This document shows positions 9,501-17,700 of a stretch of 30,828 nt of DNA, in pieces; the stretch's first letter is position 1; each line of letters starts with the position of its first letter. Origin of the DNA: RGIG6165 sp045545175. Its GTDB lineage: Bacteria > Bacillota > Clostridia > Oscillospirales > Feifaniaceae. The notes below the pieces were generated by a model, which did not search any database, had not been told where the DNA came from, and worked only from the letters and a program-made list of their open reading frames with translations. Position numbers and translations under genes: made by a program. The stretch lies in NCBI GenBank assembly GCA_045545175.1, contig JAZQAK010000051.1:1-30828 (forward strand), written 5' to 3'.

Positions 9501-12500
9501 CCAGGTCTTCACTTGCACGGCCTGTAGCATCTGCAAGAGTGTATGATGCCTTGCTTGTATCCTTCTTATCAACAGTAAGAGTGAGTGCCGCACCATTTGA
9601 GAAGGTAGCTGTAAAGGTATGTGTTCCATCAGCAAGAGATGTAACATAAGCATCGTTGAATGTAAGTGTGCCGTCTTCATAAGTATATTCCGTTACGGCT
9701 GCACCGCCAAGAGTTACACCTGTCAATGTTTCATCTGCTGCGAAAGCAAACTTAAAGGAAGCTTTATTTCCCTCGGAAGGATCAACGCTTATGGTGGATT
9801 CGCCTGCAACTCTTGTTACGGGCTTTAAGAATACGATTTCTTCCATGAAGAGGTAGATTGCGCTGCCGTTATTGAATTTATCAAAACGAATCTGGATATA
9901 ACGGTAGGTTGCGTTTTCATCAAAGATAACATCTGTCTTCTTTGCGGCATTGTCTTTCTTTTCGCCGATAAGAGTCCATGTTACAAGGTCATCTGAACCG
10001 TAAACAGATGTATCGTTTAAGTTATAGCTCTTATCTGTTGCTCTGATACCGCCAAGGGTTGTAGCTGTACCGAAGTCAACCCATACGGAAAGAGGACCGG
10101 GAGCATATACAAGGTGCTGAGCATTTCCTTTATTCAGCAAAGTACCGGCAGCATCAGTATATTTAGTAGTATATGTTTCAGCATTTGTAGCATCACCATA
10201 GCCGCCGTTGAACCAGCGTCCATAGCCGCCGTTTGGTGCAAGGTTGTTTGATGCTACCTTGATTTTCGAAACAGCGATGGCATCAGCTGCATCTGCTGAA
10301 CCAACCGTTACATTTACATCGTTCCACTGATACTTAGCGGAAAGGATAATTTCCTTTGTTGTGCCGTCGGAAAGAGTAAGGACTAACTTGTGGTCGCCCA
10401 TTTTTTCACTTGTAAGCTTACGAACGAAGAAGCCCTTGAATACTTCCTCGGACATGTCATCTCCGGCTTTTACACCAAATACCTCCATATCCCCACCGAA
10501 CTTATAATAGCCGTTTCCTGCCTTACCGCTCTGGATACTTGCTCTTGCAATGGAATAGAGCCACTTATTCCACTCGGGGCTGTCCCAATAGTTACCGCCG
10601 AGGGTAAAGGTCATTGTTCCGTCGCCGTTGTTTTTATATATCCATTCGTCATAGGTGTTGGTAACCGCTTCGCCTTCATAGGTTACGCCTGTAACAGTTA
10701 CGTCGTTTCCTGATACGTAGAGAGTATAGTCAACGGTTGTATAACCAAGCTCGCCGCCCTTATTGGTTTCTGTTCTGGGGCTTAAGTTCTGAGGCCATAC
10801 CTCTTCCGTAAGACCGGATAAAGCAGCCTTAAGGGTGTCAAGACCGACAACGCCAGCCTTTGCACCATCGGAAAGTGCATCATATTCAGCCTGAAGGGCT
10901 GCAATTTCAGAAGCATCTTCAAGTGTTACGTCATAGGGATTAATTGCCGCAATCTTTGCATTGAGGGCAGCTACATCAAAGCTTTCAAGTGCAGCTTCTG
11001 CCGCAAGAAGTGTTTCGTAGTTTTCTACCTTGCTCTTAAGACCATCGGGAAGAAGGTCATAAGCTTCACGTGCAGCGATAACCTTGTCAGTGCTTTCTTC
11101 CGTTACTTCGCCGATTGCTTCGATTAATGCTTCAACCTCAGCAATTTTTTCATCGAAAACAGCTTCAAGCTCAGAAGGTGTCTTTGTTTCGTTTGCATCT
11201 ACAGGGTTAAGAAGTCTTATTTCTTCCATTGACCAGTGACCGGAATTAGTTGCAAGACAGTGAATCTTAACATAACGCGCTCTTGCGTTGTATGCCGTTC
11301 CGTTAAACTTTAAGGAAAGGTCGTTTACCATAGGACTATCGGTTACAAATTCATCAGCCGCAAGCCAGTTTACACCGTCTTCCGATACATAAACATAACC
11401 AGATTTGAATGCCTGGCTTCCGTGATCGGTTCTTCCGTAAATTCTTACACCGGAGAAATCAACAGTTGAGCCAAGGTCGTATAAGATATAAGCAGATTCT
11501 GCTGTGTACTTTGACTTGTTGGCATTATCGTCTGCAATGCATCCGCCGATTTTATAGTCGTGGGATACCTGATACGCATACTGATCTCCGCCGCTTGCCT
11601 TAATTTCGGCAAGGATAGCAGAATCAATTATAACACCGTCAATAAGCTTCATGGAGTTCTGTTTATTGCTGTGAAGACTTGCTGTACCGTCTTTCGCAAC
11701 AGTATATGTCTCCACTTCACCTACGGGATAGGGGATAAAGTCACCCTCATGAAGGTCAACACCGAAATCAATGGGCTTTAATACCTGAAGCTCTGAATAG
11801 CAGGTGTGTGCTGTAGTTGAGCCTGAGCCTGCGGTTGCATTAACCACAAACTTATAATACTTATAAGCAGGAAGGTTCTTTTCAACCTTAACTGTTGCAG
11901 GGCCCGAAGGTGTTGAATTTGAAAAGCCTGTTGATGCACTGTTCAATACCTTTATATATTCTTCTCCGTCGTTTGAGGCATATACACTTACTCTGTAGGG
12001 GTTACCGCCCATATTGTCGGTTCTTCCGTAAATACGGAAACCGCCGATAGCTTTTGCCTCGTTAAAGGTAATGGTAATTGTTCTGATTTCTTCGGGAATC
12101 GGAACATATCTCTTATTGGTATCTGTGGAATCAACAGTCAATATATTAGCAGCTGTATGATAATAGCTTGTTCCACTTAAATTATCGTCGAAAAGGAGAT
12201 CGGAACTATTCCAGTTTCCTGTATTTGTATAGGTATTTCCTTCGTATTCAATGGGAATACCGCCGCCGGATGTGTGTGTGAAGTGCTGTGCCTGTCTGTA
12301 ATAGTCATACTTAGCTTCAACTACTTCTACAACGTCATTTGCGCTGCCATAGCTTGTAAGGGCAGAATCCGCATTGATGAGACCAAGTTCACCCATGGAC
12401 CATTCGCCCCAGCCATCTAATATCTGCTTGGGGATAATGCGCATATATTTAGCCTTGATGTTTGCTTTTTCACCGTCCACACCGAATTTGATGTCGGTAT

Positions 12501-13671
12501 AGAAATAGGTGTTGTTCTGCTCAATTGTTGTTTCAATGGTTTCCCAGTTTTCACCGTCATCTGAAACCTTTACAAGAACGCTGGTGGGAACTCGTCTCAC
12601 ATAACCGAACTGCGCCGGAGTATTGTCGTACCAGCCGTTTGCCCAGCTTGCGGTTCTGTTTTCCATCCATACACGGACACCGGAAGCAGATGTAGCTTCA
12701 TTCATAGTAATATCCATATAGTGACCTGCCGCATTGTTGGAAGAGCCGAGGATCCACTCTACGCTGTTTCTGTACTGGTCATAGAAGGCGGCTTTTTCCA
12801 CTCCGTCAAGCTTTACGGAATCCTTATCCTTTGTAAGCATGGTTATTCCGGCCTTTTCCGCAGGATAGAACCATGCGGGAACGCTTGAGTTAAGAGCAAG
12901 ATCTGTATCCATAACCTTTGTTGCATTTTCTGCAACAGGATCAATTAACACAAGCTCTTCAAGCTCAAACTCGTCCCAGGTGTGGGTAGCTGTTACTGCA
13001 AAACGGAAATAGCGTGCTGTTACGTTTACAGCCACGCCGCCGCTTAAAAATGCGAATGTGCCGGACTCTGTGGTGCCTGCATCTGTTCTTGTAACAGCGT
13101 CAAGGGCGTGCCACTTAAGACTGTCGTTGGAAACGTGGGTAACAACAGTCTTTATGTCTCTTGCGCCACCTTCAACAAGGCTTCTGCTTCTTACGGAGTC
13201 ATAAACCTTGATACCGGAAAAAGTTTTAGCTTCGCCGAAGTCAAGAACAATATCACCTTTGCCCTTAACGCCCATGAAGCCCTCGGCAATTCCGTTCTCG
13301 TAGTAGAACTTGTTGTTCGCATCTGTGTTAGCACCGCCCCATGTTCCTGTGGTGTACCTTGCATTACCGATGCTTGCTAAAGAACCTTGTTCGCCGCCGT
13401 AGTTATAGTGGCTCATTACTACGCCATCTATCTCGTTAAGATATGTAACACCGTCATTGTCCGTGATTTCAAAATCATGAATCGCAACGGTTGATTCCAT
13501 AAGCTCAACCTCATCACCGAAGATTTCAACATAATCTTCTTCCAGTTCTTCTTCCGTAACTTCTTCTATTACGGGGATGTCAAATGCTACGTCTTCCTCC
13601 GCCCATGCAGGAACTGCCGTCATAGTAGCCAGCATAGCAAGGGTTAAGAGTAAAGCCAATGCCTTTTTCAT
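6505..13671 (-). CDS. Giant secreted multi-discoidin surface protein 2 (2388 aa)
   Basis: I choose the ATG at 13671. The upstream in-frame GTG at 13680 lies inside the AAAGGAG site and cannot be the start. A signal peptide is cleaved near residue 24 (PAWA|EED) and is followed by the acidic DIPVIEEVTEEELEED segment. Seven discoidin (F5/8 type C) domains lie near residues 121-241, 295-431, 490-634, 675-826, 1140-1285, 1492-1645 and 1848-2010. Two helical-hairpin repeats lie at 828-958, an Ig-like FVRK module at 961-1124, X2-like modules at 1296-1371 and 1648-1731, and the unassigned RxxxR module at 1374-1492 and 1733-1847. InlB-like beta repeats occupy about 2020-2262, and a C-terminal module with ETGVIYVKD and ARGFITY ends the protein. 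No catalytic residues, LPXTG or SLH were found. Inferred role is multivalent extracellular binding. It is transcribed alone, between its own promoter and terminator. Confidence 0.95.
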   Translation of the reverse strand: MKKALALLLTLAMLATMTAVPAWAEEDVAFDIPVIEEVTEEELEEDYVEIFGDEVELMESTVAIHDFEITDNDGVTYLNEIDGVVMSHYNYGGEQGSLASIGNARYTTGTWGGANTDANNKFYYENGIAEGFMGVKGKGDIVLDFGEAKTFSGIKVYDSVRSRSLVEGGARDIKTVVTHVSNDSLKWHALDAVTRTDAGTTESGTFAFLSGGVAVNVTARYFRFAVTATHTWDEFELEELVLIDPVAENATKVMDTDLALNSSVPAWFYPAEKAGITMLTKDKDSVKLDGVEKAAFYDQYRNSVEWILGSSNNAAGHYMDITMNEATSASGVRVWMENRTASWANGWYDNTPAQFGYVRRVPTSVLVKVSDDGENWETIETTIEQNNTYFYTDIKFGVDGEKANIKAKYMRIIPKQILDGWGEWSMGELGLINADSALTSYGSANDVVEVVEAKYDYYRQAQHFTHTSGGGIPIEYEGNTYTNTGNWNSSDLLFDDNLSGTSYYHTAANILTVDSTDTNKRYVPIPEEIRTITITFNEAKAIGGFRIYGRTDNMGGNPYRVSVYASNDGEEYIKVLNSASTGFSNSTPSGPATVKVEKNLPAYKYYKFVVNATAGSGSTTAHTCYSELQVLKPIDFGVDLHEGDFIPYPVGEVETYTVAKDGTASLHSNKQNSMKLIDGVIIDSAILAEIKASGGDQYAYQVSHDYKIGGCIADDNANKSKYTAESAYILYDLGSTVDFSGVRIYGRTDHGSQAFKSGYVYVSEDGVNWLAADEFVTDSPMVNDLSLKFNGTAYNARARYVKIHCLATNSGHWSMEEIRLLNPVDANETKTPSELEAVFDEKIAEVEALIEAIGEVTEESTDKVIAAREAYDLLPDGLKSKVENYETLLAAEAALESFDVAALNAKIAAINPYDVTLEDASEIAALQAEYDALSDGAKAGVVGLDTLKAALSGLTEEVWPQNLSPRTETNKGGELGYTTVDYTLYVSGNDVTVTGVTYEGEAVTNTYDEWIYKNNGDGTMTFTLGGNYWDSPEWNKWLYSIARASIQSGKAGNGYYKFGGDMEVFGVKAGDDMSEEVFKGFFVRKLTSEKMGDHKLVLTLSDGTTKEIILSAKYQWNDVNVTVGSADAADAIAVSKIKVASNNLAPNGGYGRWFNGGYGDATNAETYTTKYTDAAGTLLNKGNAQHLVYAPGPLSVWVDFGTATTLGGIRATDKSYNLNDTSVYGSDDLVTWTLIGEKKDNAAKKTDVIFDENATYRYIQIRFDKFNNGSAIYLFMEEIVFLKPVTRVAGESTISVDPSEGNKASFKFAFAADETLTGVTLGGAAVTEYTYEDGTLTFNDAYVTSLADGTHTFTATFSNGAALTLTVDKKDTSKASYTLADATGRASEDLVLESLRGEKAKAVAIKDGNVALAFTQSVDNKTITIGRTVFRQSYDLFATMDVAEDGVVELLVTYEDDSTKTYYVTIKSDWIATGEPVADFLADEIKPATGAWKVRGSSYSSTSNIAAFAFYKKAVGKKDQQNWHSAFGSAADSIAARGHYIDVDFGENMTKYAGIRHRERAGGTTWNTKVIVWGKANANDDWVELHNAKPAYKVIGYSVEGNHPMSSTDILFAEAVSYRYLRIQVISSSAHITADTIHIINAVAKPIIDNAIVDINTEEEATFTFKLISGNESALTLKNGDVTLTEDDYTWDKETGTLTVKASYTNNLPTGNTTLVATIDGFASEITVTKQDKYAVTYALTGGATNARGDEALYLPIVGEKTVTAVKYGEKNVPFVVEEGKIKIARPDFRNLDDMFDMTSIKLTVSFEGEADKTYTVNLTNVIVAVTGAVTDNFLEDEIIPADNEWSVKYITANNDDASPDRMFKKYSGVTMTYHTGYTGNGVADIGTNRHTVDVYFTEAESFAGFRYYARTNTSSTAASGYDDSGVWQGAALYGRNADTEEWTLIKSQAFDTSKYNKSEPTVNAGSIYNTRQATVYFGEDVSYKQVRIVIDCSAHATAKHFTFLKAGTRASAPDADEDEINIKVTPTTGGNVTVNETPSLGDNYVASNTDVTFTATSDVSGGFKYWIEANTGKILGTDSTLTVKSAIGKDIKAVFSDPSAFEAFVSFYGRNGKNILATSYVKKGNAPTVPSEEKLYTTGYEFKMWTDKNGVEIDVAAAITEDTDFYAYYEEKTDEAKKESTISVTNGTIKAVGSGVAGEATGTFAYDTRVCAKANTAETGYKFSHWTLDGKVVSYSTDYFFYAPDVDIALVAVFVEDAEVVEEGVTITITQTSDKVNGIDVAGFITTRYVPEGTEVIETGVIYVKDASYGDLTIASAGKTSTNGKAVKVAFASANGKDSEGNPAIVSGQHKLSASYAELGIKARGFITYMKDGVVTTIYTETITVTK

Positions 13672-13700
13672 ATAAACCACTCCTTTGGTTAATATTTTAT

Positions 13701-13716
13701 GGCACCCGGGGGTGCC
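13701..13716 (-). promoter_or_regulatory. Leader hairpin of giant gene 2
   Basis: GGCACCC and GGGTGCC form a perfect 7-bp stem with a 2-nt gap in the 5' untranslated leader, about 15 nt before the ribosome binding site. Giant gene 3 has a weaker GGGGC/GTCCC stem at a similar place. Either could stabilise the transcript or modulate translation; this is inference. Confidence 0.55.
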
Positions 13717-13759
13717 GGAACATTATACAAAAGTGCTAAGTTACACTTTTAGTACTACT

Positions 13760-13788
13760 ATTTTATCACAACCGCCTTAAATTTCCAA
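13760..13788 (-). promoter_or_regulatory. Promoter of giant gene 2, shared with gene 3
   Basis: On the minus strand TTGGAA (13783-13788) and TAAAAT (13760-13765) are 17 bp apart, with TGA just before the -10 (extended -10). TGACAAAAAA lies just upstream, like an UP element. The same boxes, spacer length and flanks occur before giant gene 3. A TATAAT at 13722-13727 is an alternative -10 but lacks a good -35. Confidence 0.65.
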
Positions 13789-13820
13789 TCCTTTTTTGTC
13801 ACGCCGTAATTTTTCTACAC

Positions 13821-13854
13821 TTTGCACAAACATCTTTGTTCCCTTTTGTGCAAA
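13821..13854. promoter_or_regulatory. Putative operator upstream of giant gene 2 (inverted repeat)
   Basis: TTTGCACAAA (13821-13830) and TTTGTGCAAA (13845-13854) form 10-bp arms around a 14-bp spacer, 33 bp upstream of the -35 counted from the 9-bp core. Gene 3 has the same 9-bp core arms, the same 14-bp spacer and the same 33-bp distance, while the sequence between is diverged. The position, near -85, would suit an activator. Confidence 0.6.
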
Positions 13855-13892
13855 ACAACAAAACCGTTATCCGGATAGGCTGACAAACATAT

Positions 13893-13947
13893 GAGATTCT
13901 TCGCCCTGCGGCGTTTTTTAGAAAACGCCTGTGGACTCAGAATGACA
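13893..13947. repeat. A element, right half only
   Basis: GAGATTCTTC (13893-13902) through a GGCGTTTTTTAGAAAACGCC-type hairpin to TCAGAATGACA (13937-13947). The expected left half is missing. It leads directly into the E element, as at 21669-21746. Confidence 0.75.
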
Positions 13948-13968
13948 GCGGTGGGAGAAGGCAACGCC

Positions 13969-14074
13969 GTAGGGTTCGGCGGTCTGTGGCAAACAAACAA
14001 TCAGGGAAGAAGTGCGTTCTCCCAAAAGGGTGTGCAGCACGGGATAATGCGGCAGGAGCAAGATTCTGCCCTAC
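13969..14074. repeat. E element, copy 1 (GTAGGG...CCCTAC)
   Basis: A 106-bp unit begins GTAGGGTTCGGCGGT and ends GCCCTAC. It matches 21746-21846 throughout, including GTGCGTTCTCCC and GGGTGTGCAGCACGG. Its terminal hexamers are shared with the B and D elements. Short open frames in either direction here are repeat-derived. Confidence 0.8.
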
Positions 14075-14117
14075 AGTGCTTTTTATCATTCTGAACGGAG
14101 CCGTCATTTTCTTCCTC

Positions 14118-14243
14118 TGTCATTCAAAGCGGAGTGAAGAATCCCTTTTCCGCTTTTCGGAATGCATAAATGCATTCCCTGCGGTTTCACATCATCCGTA
14201 AATGCAGGAGATTCTTCGTTCATTGCATTCTCTCAGAATGACA
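14118..14243. repeat. A element with a nested B half
   Basis: A left end TGTCATTC (14118-14125) with GAAGAATCCC, then the second hairpin of B (GGAATGCATAAATGCATTCC, 14159-14178), then an A right half GAGATTCTTC to TCAGAATGACA (14233-14243). The B half and A right half are almost identical to 22126-22211, so the combination has been copied as a unit. Confidence 0.8.
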
Positions 14244-14279
14244 GCGGAGGAGCTAAGGCAGCTTTAAAGCAATAAATAT

Positions 14280-14302
14280 CCACCCGCATAGGGTGGTTTT
14301 TT
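14280..14302 (+). terminator. Orphan terminator-like hairpin 1
   Basis: CCACCC (14280-14285), loop GCATA, GGGTGG (14291-14296), then TTTTTT. No plus-strand gene precedes it. It is the first of four plus-strand hairpins with T-runs between 14280 and 14710. Confidence 0.6.
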
Positions 14303-14334
14303 ATTTTCGGGCATAGCCCTAATACTACCGCCTG

Positions 14335-14406
14335 CGCACAATGCGTTTTTTATTGGCCTGCCAGCTATGCAATTGTCACTTACTACCCATAAATGGGTTG
14401 CTTTTT
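14335..14406 (+). terminator. Orphan terminator-like hairpins 2 and 3
   Basis: CGCA-CAA-TGCG followed by TTTTTT (14335-14351), and ACCCA-TAAA-TGGGT followed by TGCTTTTT (14385-14406). Both stems are short. They may be parts of a longer repeat rather than working terminators. Confidence 0.4.
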
Positions 14407-14410
14407 GCAG

Positions 14411-14596
14411 GCTTCCCCTTGAGGGCTTGGCAAAATTTCACAGATTTGCAAATTTTGCTTCGGCTGTCGAGCAAGGCGAGACTGATGAGGTGTTTATTTT
14501 AATATTCCACTTAACGCAAATTCCACCTCATCCGAGTTTTGGCAAAATAAGCTTATTTTGCCAAAACTCACCTTCCCCCCAAGGGGAAGGCTTTTT
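14411..14596. repeat. F element: nested inverted repeats with a 36-bp perfect palindrome
   Basis: The ends are GGCTTCCCCTTGAGG and CCCCAAGGGGAAGGC. Inside are GCAAAATTT (14430-14438) / AAATTTTGC (14450-14458), GATGAGGTG (14484-14492) / CACCTCATC (14524-14532), and a gapless palindrome at 14534-14569 centred on AAGCTT. The CCTTCCCC...GGGGAAGG theme resembles the second hairpin of the C elements. The open frame that crosses it (14367-14762, +) is not believed to be a gene. Confidence 0.75.
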
Positions 14597-14679
14597 CAAA
14601 AAACACTTATGTTATTATATGATATTTTACAACCATTGTTTGTATTTTTATTTTCATACTCACCGGTTAACCTCTTTTG

Positions 14680-14709
14680 AACCATGCGACTATCGCATGG
14701 TTTTCTTTA
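14680..14709 (+). terminator. Orphan terminator-like hairpin 4
   Basis: AACCATGCGA (14680-14689), loop CTA, TCGCATGGTT (14693-14702), then TTCTTT. The stem is a perfect 10 bp. On the plus strand it would stop transcription running antisense into giant gene 3; no plus-strand gene feeds it. Confidence 0.5.
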
Positions 14710-14715
14710 TCCAAC

Positions 14716-14750
14716 AAAAAAAGGACGATGCTTTTGCATCGCCCTTTTTA
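14716..14750 (-). terminator. Rho-independent terminator of giant gene 3
   Basis: AAAAAGGACGATGC (14718-14731) and GCATCGCCCTTTTT (14736-14749) pair around TTTT with one G-U in the minus-strand RNA. The U-tract comes from the A-run at 14716-14722. It starts 9 bp after the stop codon. Confidence 0.9.
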
Positions 14751-14758
14751 AGCTTTAA

Positions 14759-17700
14759 TTAATTTTCCGAGCAGTCGATTTTGTAGAAATCGGTATAAAC
14801 TGTCTTAACTTCTTCGCCGTCAAGATATGTGATAAAGCCTCGTGCAGAGATTCCGCCGTAATCCTTATAGCTTGCAGTAAGCTTATACTGACCGGAGGTC
14901 TTTGAATCGCAAAGAGCTACCTTTACTTTCTTGCCGTCCGCAGTAATCGTTCCGATCATATCTATGGTAAGGTCTGTTACACCGTCGTCCTTAACATAGA
15001 TTACGCCTGTTTCAAGAACTGTTACGCCTTCGGGAACAACTCTTGTTGTAAGGAAGCTTGCAACAAGTATTGTTTCATCTTCGTTTGCCACCGTATCCTG
15101 TGATACTGTCATTGTGATGCCCACAGCTTTTTCAACAACTGCATCTTCTGCTACATAAACCGCAGTAAGAGCAACATCCATATCGGGTGCGAAGAAGATG
15201 TATGTTTCTGTGTAGCAAACAATCTTATCATTAATAGTCCAGTATGCAAATTTCTGTCCTTCTTCTGCCTCTGCTGCCACAGCCTTAACCTTTGTATCGT
15301 ATGCATATGTTGCCTCAGCTGTTGCTTCGTCAGTTCCGTCGAAGAGTCCAACTGTACCGTTTGTTACTGTAATAGTGCTCTGTTTTGTAGCCTTTGCTTC
15401 ATATAATGCATAGTATTCTGTTTCTGCATTTATTGCAGCTGTTACATCAACGTCAGCACCGTTCTTGTCAACCCACTTCACAAAGCTATAGCCTGTGGTG
15501 TAAAGCTGATCAGTGGAGGGAGCAACAGGAGCATTACCCTTCTTTACATAACCGGAGGATACAAGCTTAGCACCGTCTCTTCCGATGAATGCATAGAATG
15601 CTTCAAATGCAGAGGGATCTGTAAATACTGCCTTGATGTCCTTACCAACAGATGTGTTTATGGTGATACCTGTTGTTGCATCTGTGCCAAGGATTTTACC
15701 TGTGTTTGCTTCAATCCAGTACTTAAAGCCTGCAGCGTCTGCCGTTAAGGTAATGTTACCGTTTGCCGCCACGTTGGCAGAACCGAGAGAAGGTGCACCG
15801 TCGATATAAACGTTACCGCCTGTTGTGGGTGTTACATCAATCTTAACCTCATCCTCTTCTGCACCGGGAGCGCTTGCACCTTCCTTAAGAAGTGTAAGTG
15901 CCTTTGCGGTTGCATACTTAAAGTAACCTGCATCTGCAACAATTAAAACATCATCTGCATATACGGGCTCGTCAAAGTAAACGGTTGCAACCCTTGTCTC
16001 ACCGAGGGATGTCTTATCAAAGTTCTGGGACTTTACAAGTGTCCAGCCTTCTTCTTCGTCTAAGGTTCTTACATATACGGTTACACCGTCCCATGTACCT
16101 GCAAAATTATCTGTTCTTGCATAGTAACGGATACCGGAGAAGGTAACGCCGCTGTCAGTAGAGAGCATAATATAGTGTCTGCCTTCCTCGGAGTCTGCCA
16201 CAGCCTTTACATTATCGGGATCGCTTCTGTCCTCGGTGTATGCACTGTGCCAGTAAGTACCTGTCTTACTGAAGATACGTGAAACCACGTTATTATCGGA
16301 ATTTGTGGATAATGTGGTTGCAGACCACATATCAGGCACAATTTCATCGTCGAGGAACAATGTCTCATCTGCTTCGGGAACATCAAGCCCTTCGGTCTGA
16401 AGGTTTATTGTGTAAGTAGCCGTAGTAGTGTCGCTGAAGGTTGCATTAAGAGTAACACTATCTACCTCGAAGAAGTTATCAAGACCTCTGAAGTTGTAAC
16501 GAAGTACGGTTGCCTTGCCATCTGCCTGAGTGAAGGCAACATCCTTATCACCATACTTAAGGGTGCTTAATGTCTTTCCTTCGGGAATGGTGATTACAAG
16601 ATTTTCTGTACCTCTTGCATTTTCTGTTTCCGTTAAATAATAGGTTTCAGAATAGTAGTCCTTAAGCTCTACATCCATTTCAAAGTACTCGGAGGAGTCA
16701 ATCTGTACCTTTACATTGAAAGTACCTGTTCCAAGAGTCTTTAAGTAATCAGCCTTTAATGTAAGGGTGCCTGTTTCCTTGTCCCAGGTGTAGTTTGCTT
16801 CATCAAGCTCTATGTATGATGCCCATACGTTGATTATTCCTTCCGCATCCGCAGGTACGTGGAAAGTAAACTTTGCATCTGTTACGTTATCCTTGTCGAT
16901 AACTGCCTTTTCGGGGCCACTGAATGTAACCTTATCCTTTATAAAGTGGATTGTGTCCGCTGTTATATGATTGGATGTGGATACAATGTGAAGTCTTAAG
17001 TAACGATAGGAAACCGCCTTACCGAAGAGAATGTCGGAAGAATAAATCGGAACACTGTTTTCGCCGACTGTATAATCGCCAACCTTTTCATAGTAGGGCT
17101 TAGCGGAGTAAACCTCTGTCCACTCTTCATCTGCACTGTTTTTACCTGTTACCGTAACCAAAGTATTCCAGGTTGTTCCGTTGGGACGTTCAAGATGACG
17201 GATACCTGTGTAGGGAGTCACGTTCTCGCCGAAGTCAACGTCTAAGTAGTGACCGATTGCCGCGGTGGAGTCGCCTGTTCCTCCAACGCCGTTAACTGTG
17301 CTGTGGAAGGAGTGCCAGTTCTGGTAATCCTTCTTGCCAATCGCCTTTGCAGAAAGCACGTTGCTGGGCTGATTTACATCAAGAGCAGAGCTTACTCTTG
17401 CCTTCCACTTAGTAGTGTCGGGAACGATTTCGTCATCGGCAAATTCGCCCGATGTACCTGTTACTGCCACCCATGCAGCATCAACAGTAACCGTGTAGGT
17501 CTTGGTTGTACTGTCGCTGAAGGTTGCAACAACCTTAACCTCGCCGCCCTTATTAACATCGATTAAAGAGAAGAAGTCGCCTGAACGTCTGAAGTACTGT
17601 CTTATAACGGTAATTTCCTTGTTGTCATCAGACTGGGTAAACTCAAGTTCTGTTCCGTCTTCAAGCTCAAGGGCTGTTACTTCCTTAGCCGATGTGTTTG

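Noticed and set aside
13672..13680. GTG start adding three residues to giant protein 2
   Set aside because: The GTG overlaps the AAAGGAG ribosome binding site; the ATG at 13671 is spaced correctly and matches the signal peptide of protein 1.
13700..14760. tRNA or small RNA gene in the gap
   Set aside because: No cloverleaf, CCA end or known RNA consensus found; the hairpins are explained by repeats and terminators.
14367..14762. 131-codon plus-strand open frame in the gap between giant genes 2 and 3
   Set aside because: It runs through the F element and orphan hairpins, ends in the terminator of gene 3, has no ribosome binding site, and its peptide (SPSPQGEGFF-type) is typical of translated intergenic repeats.
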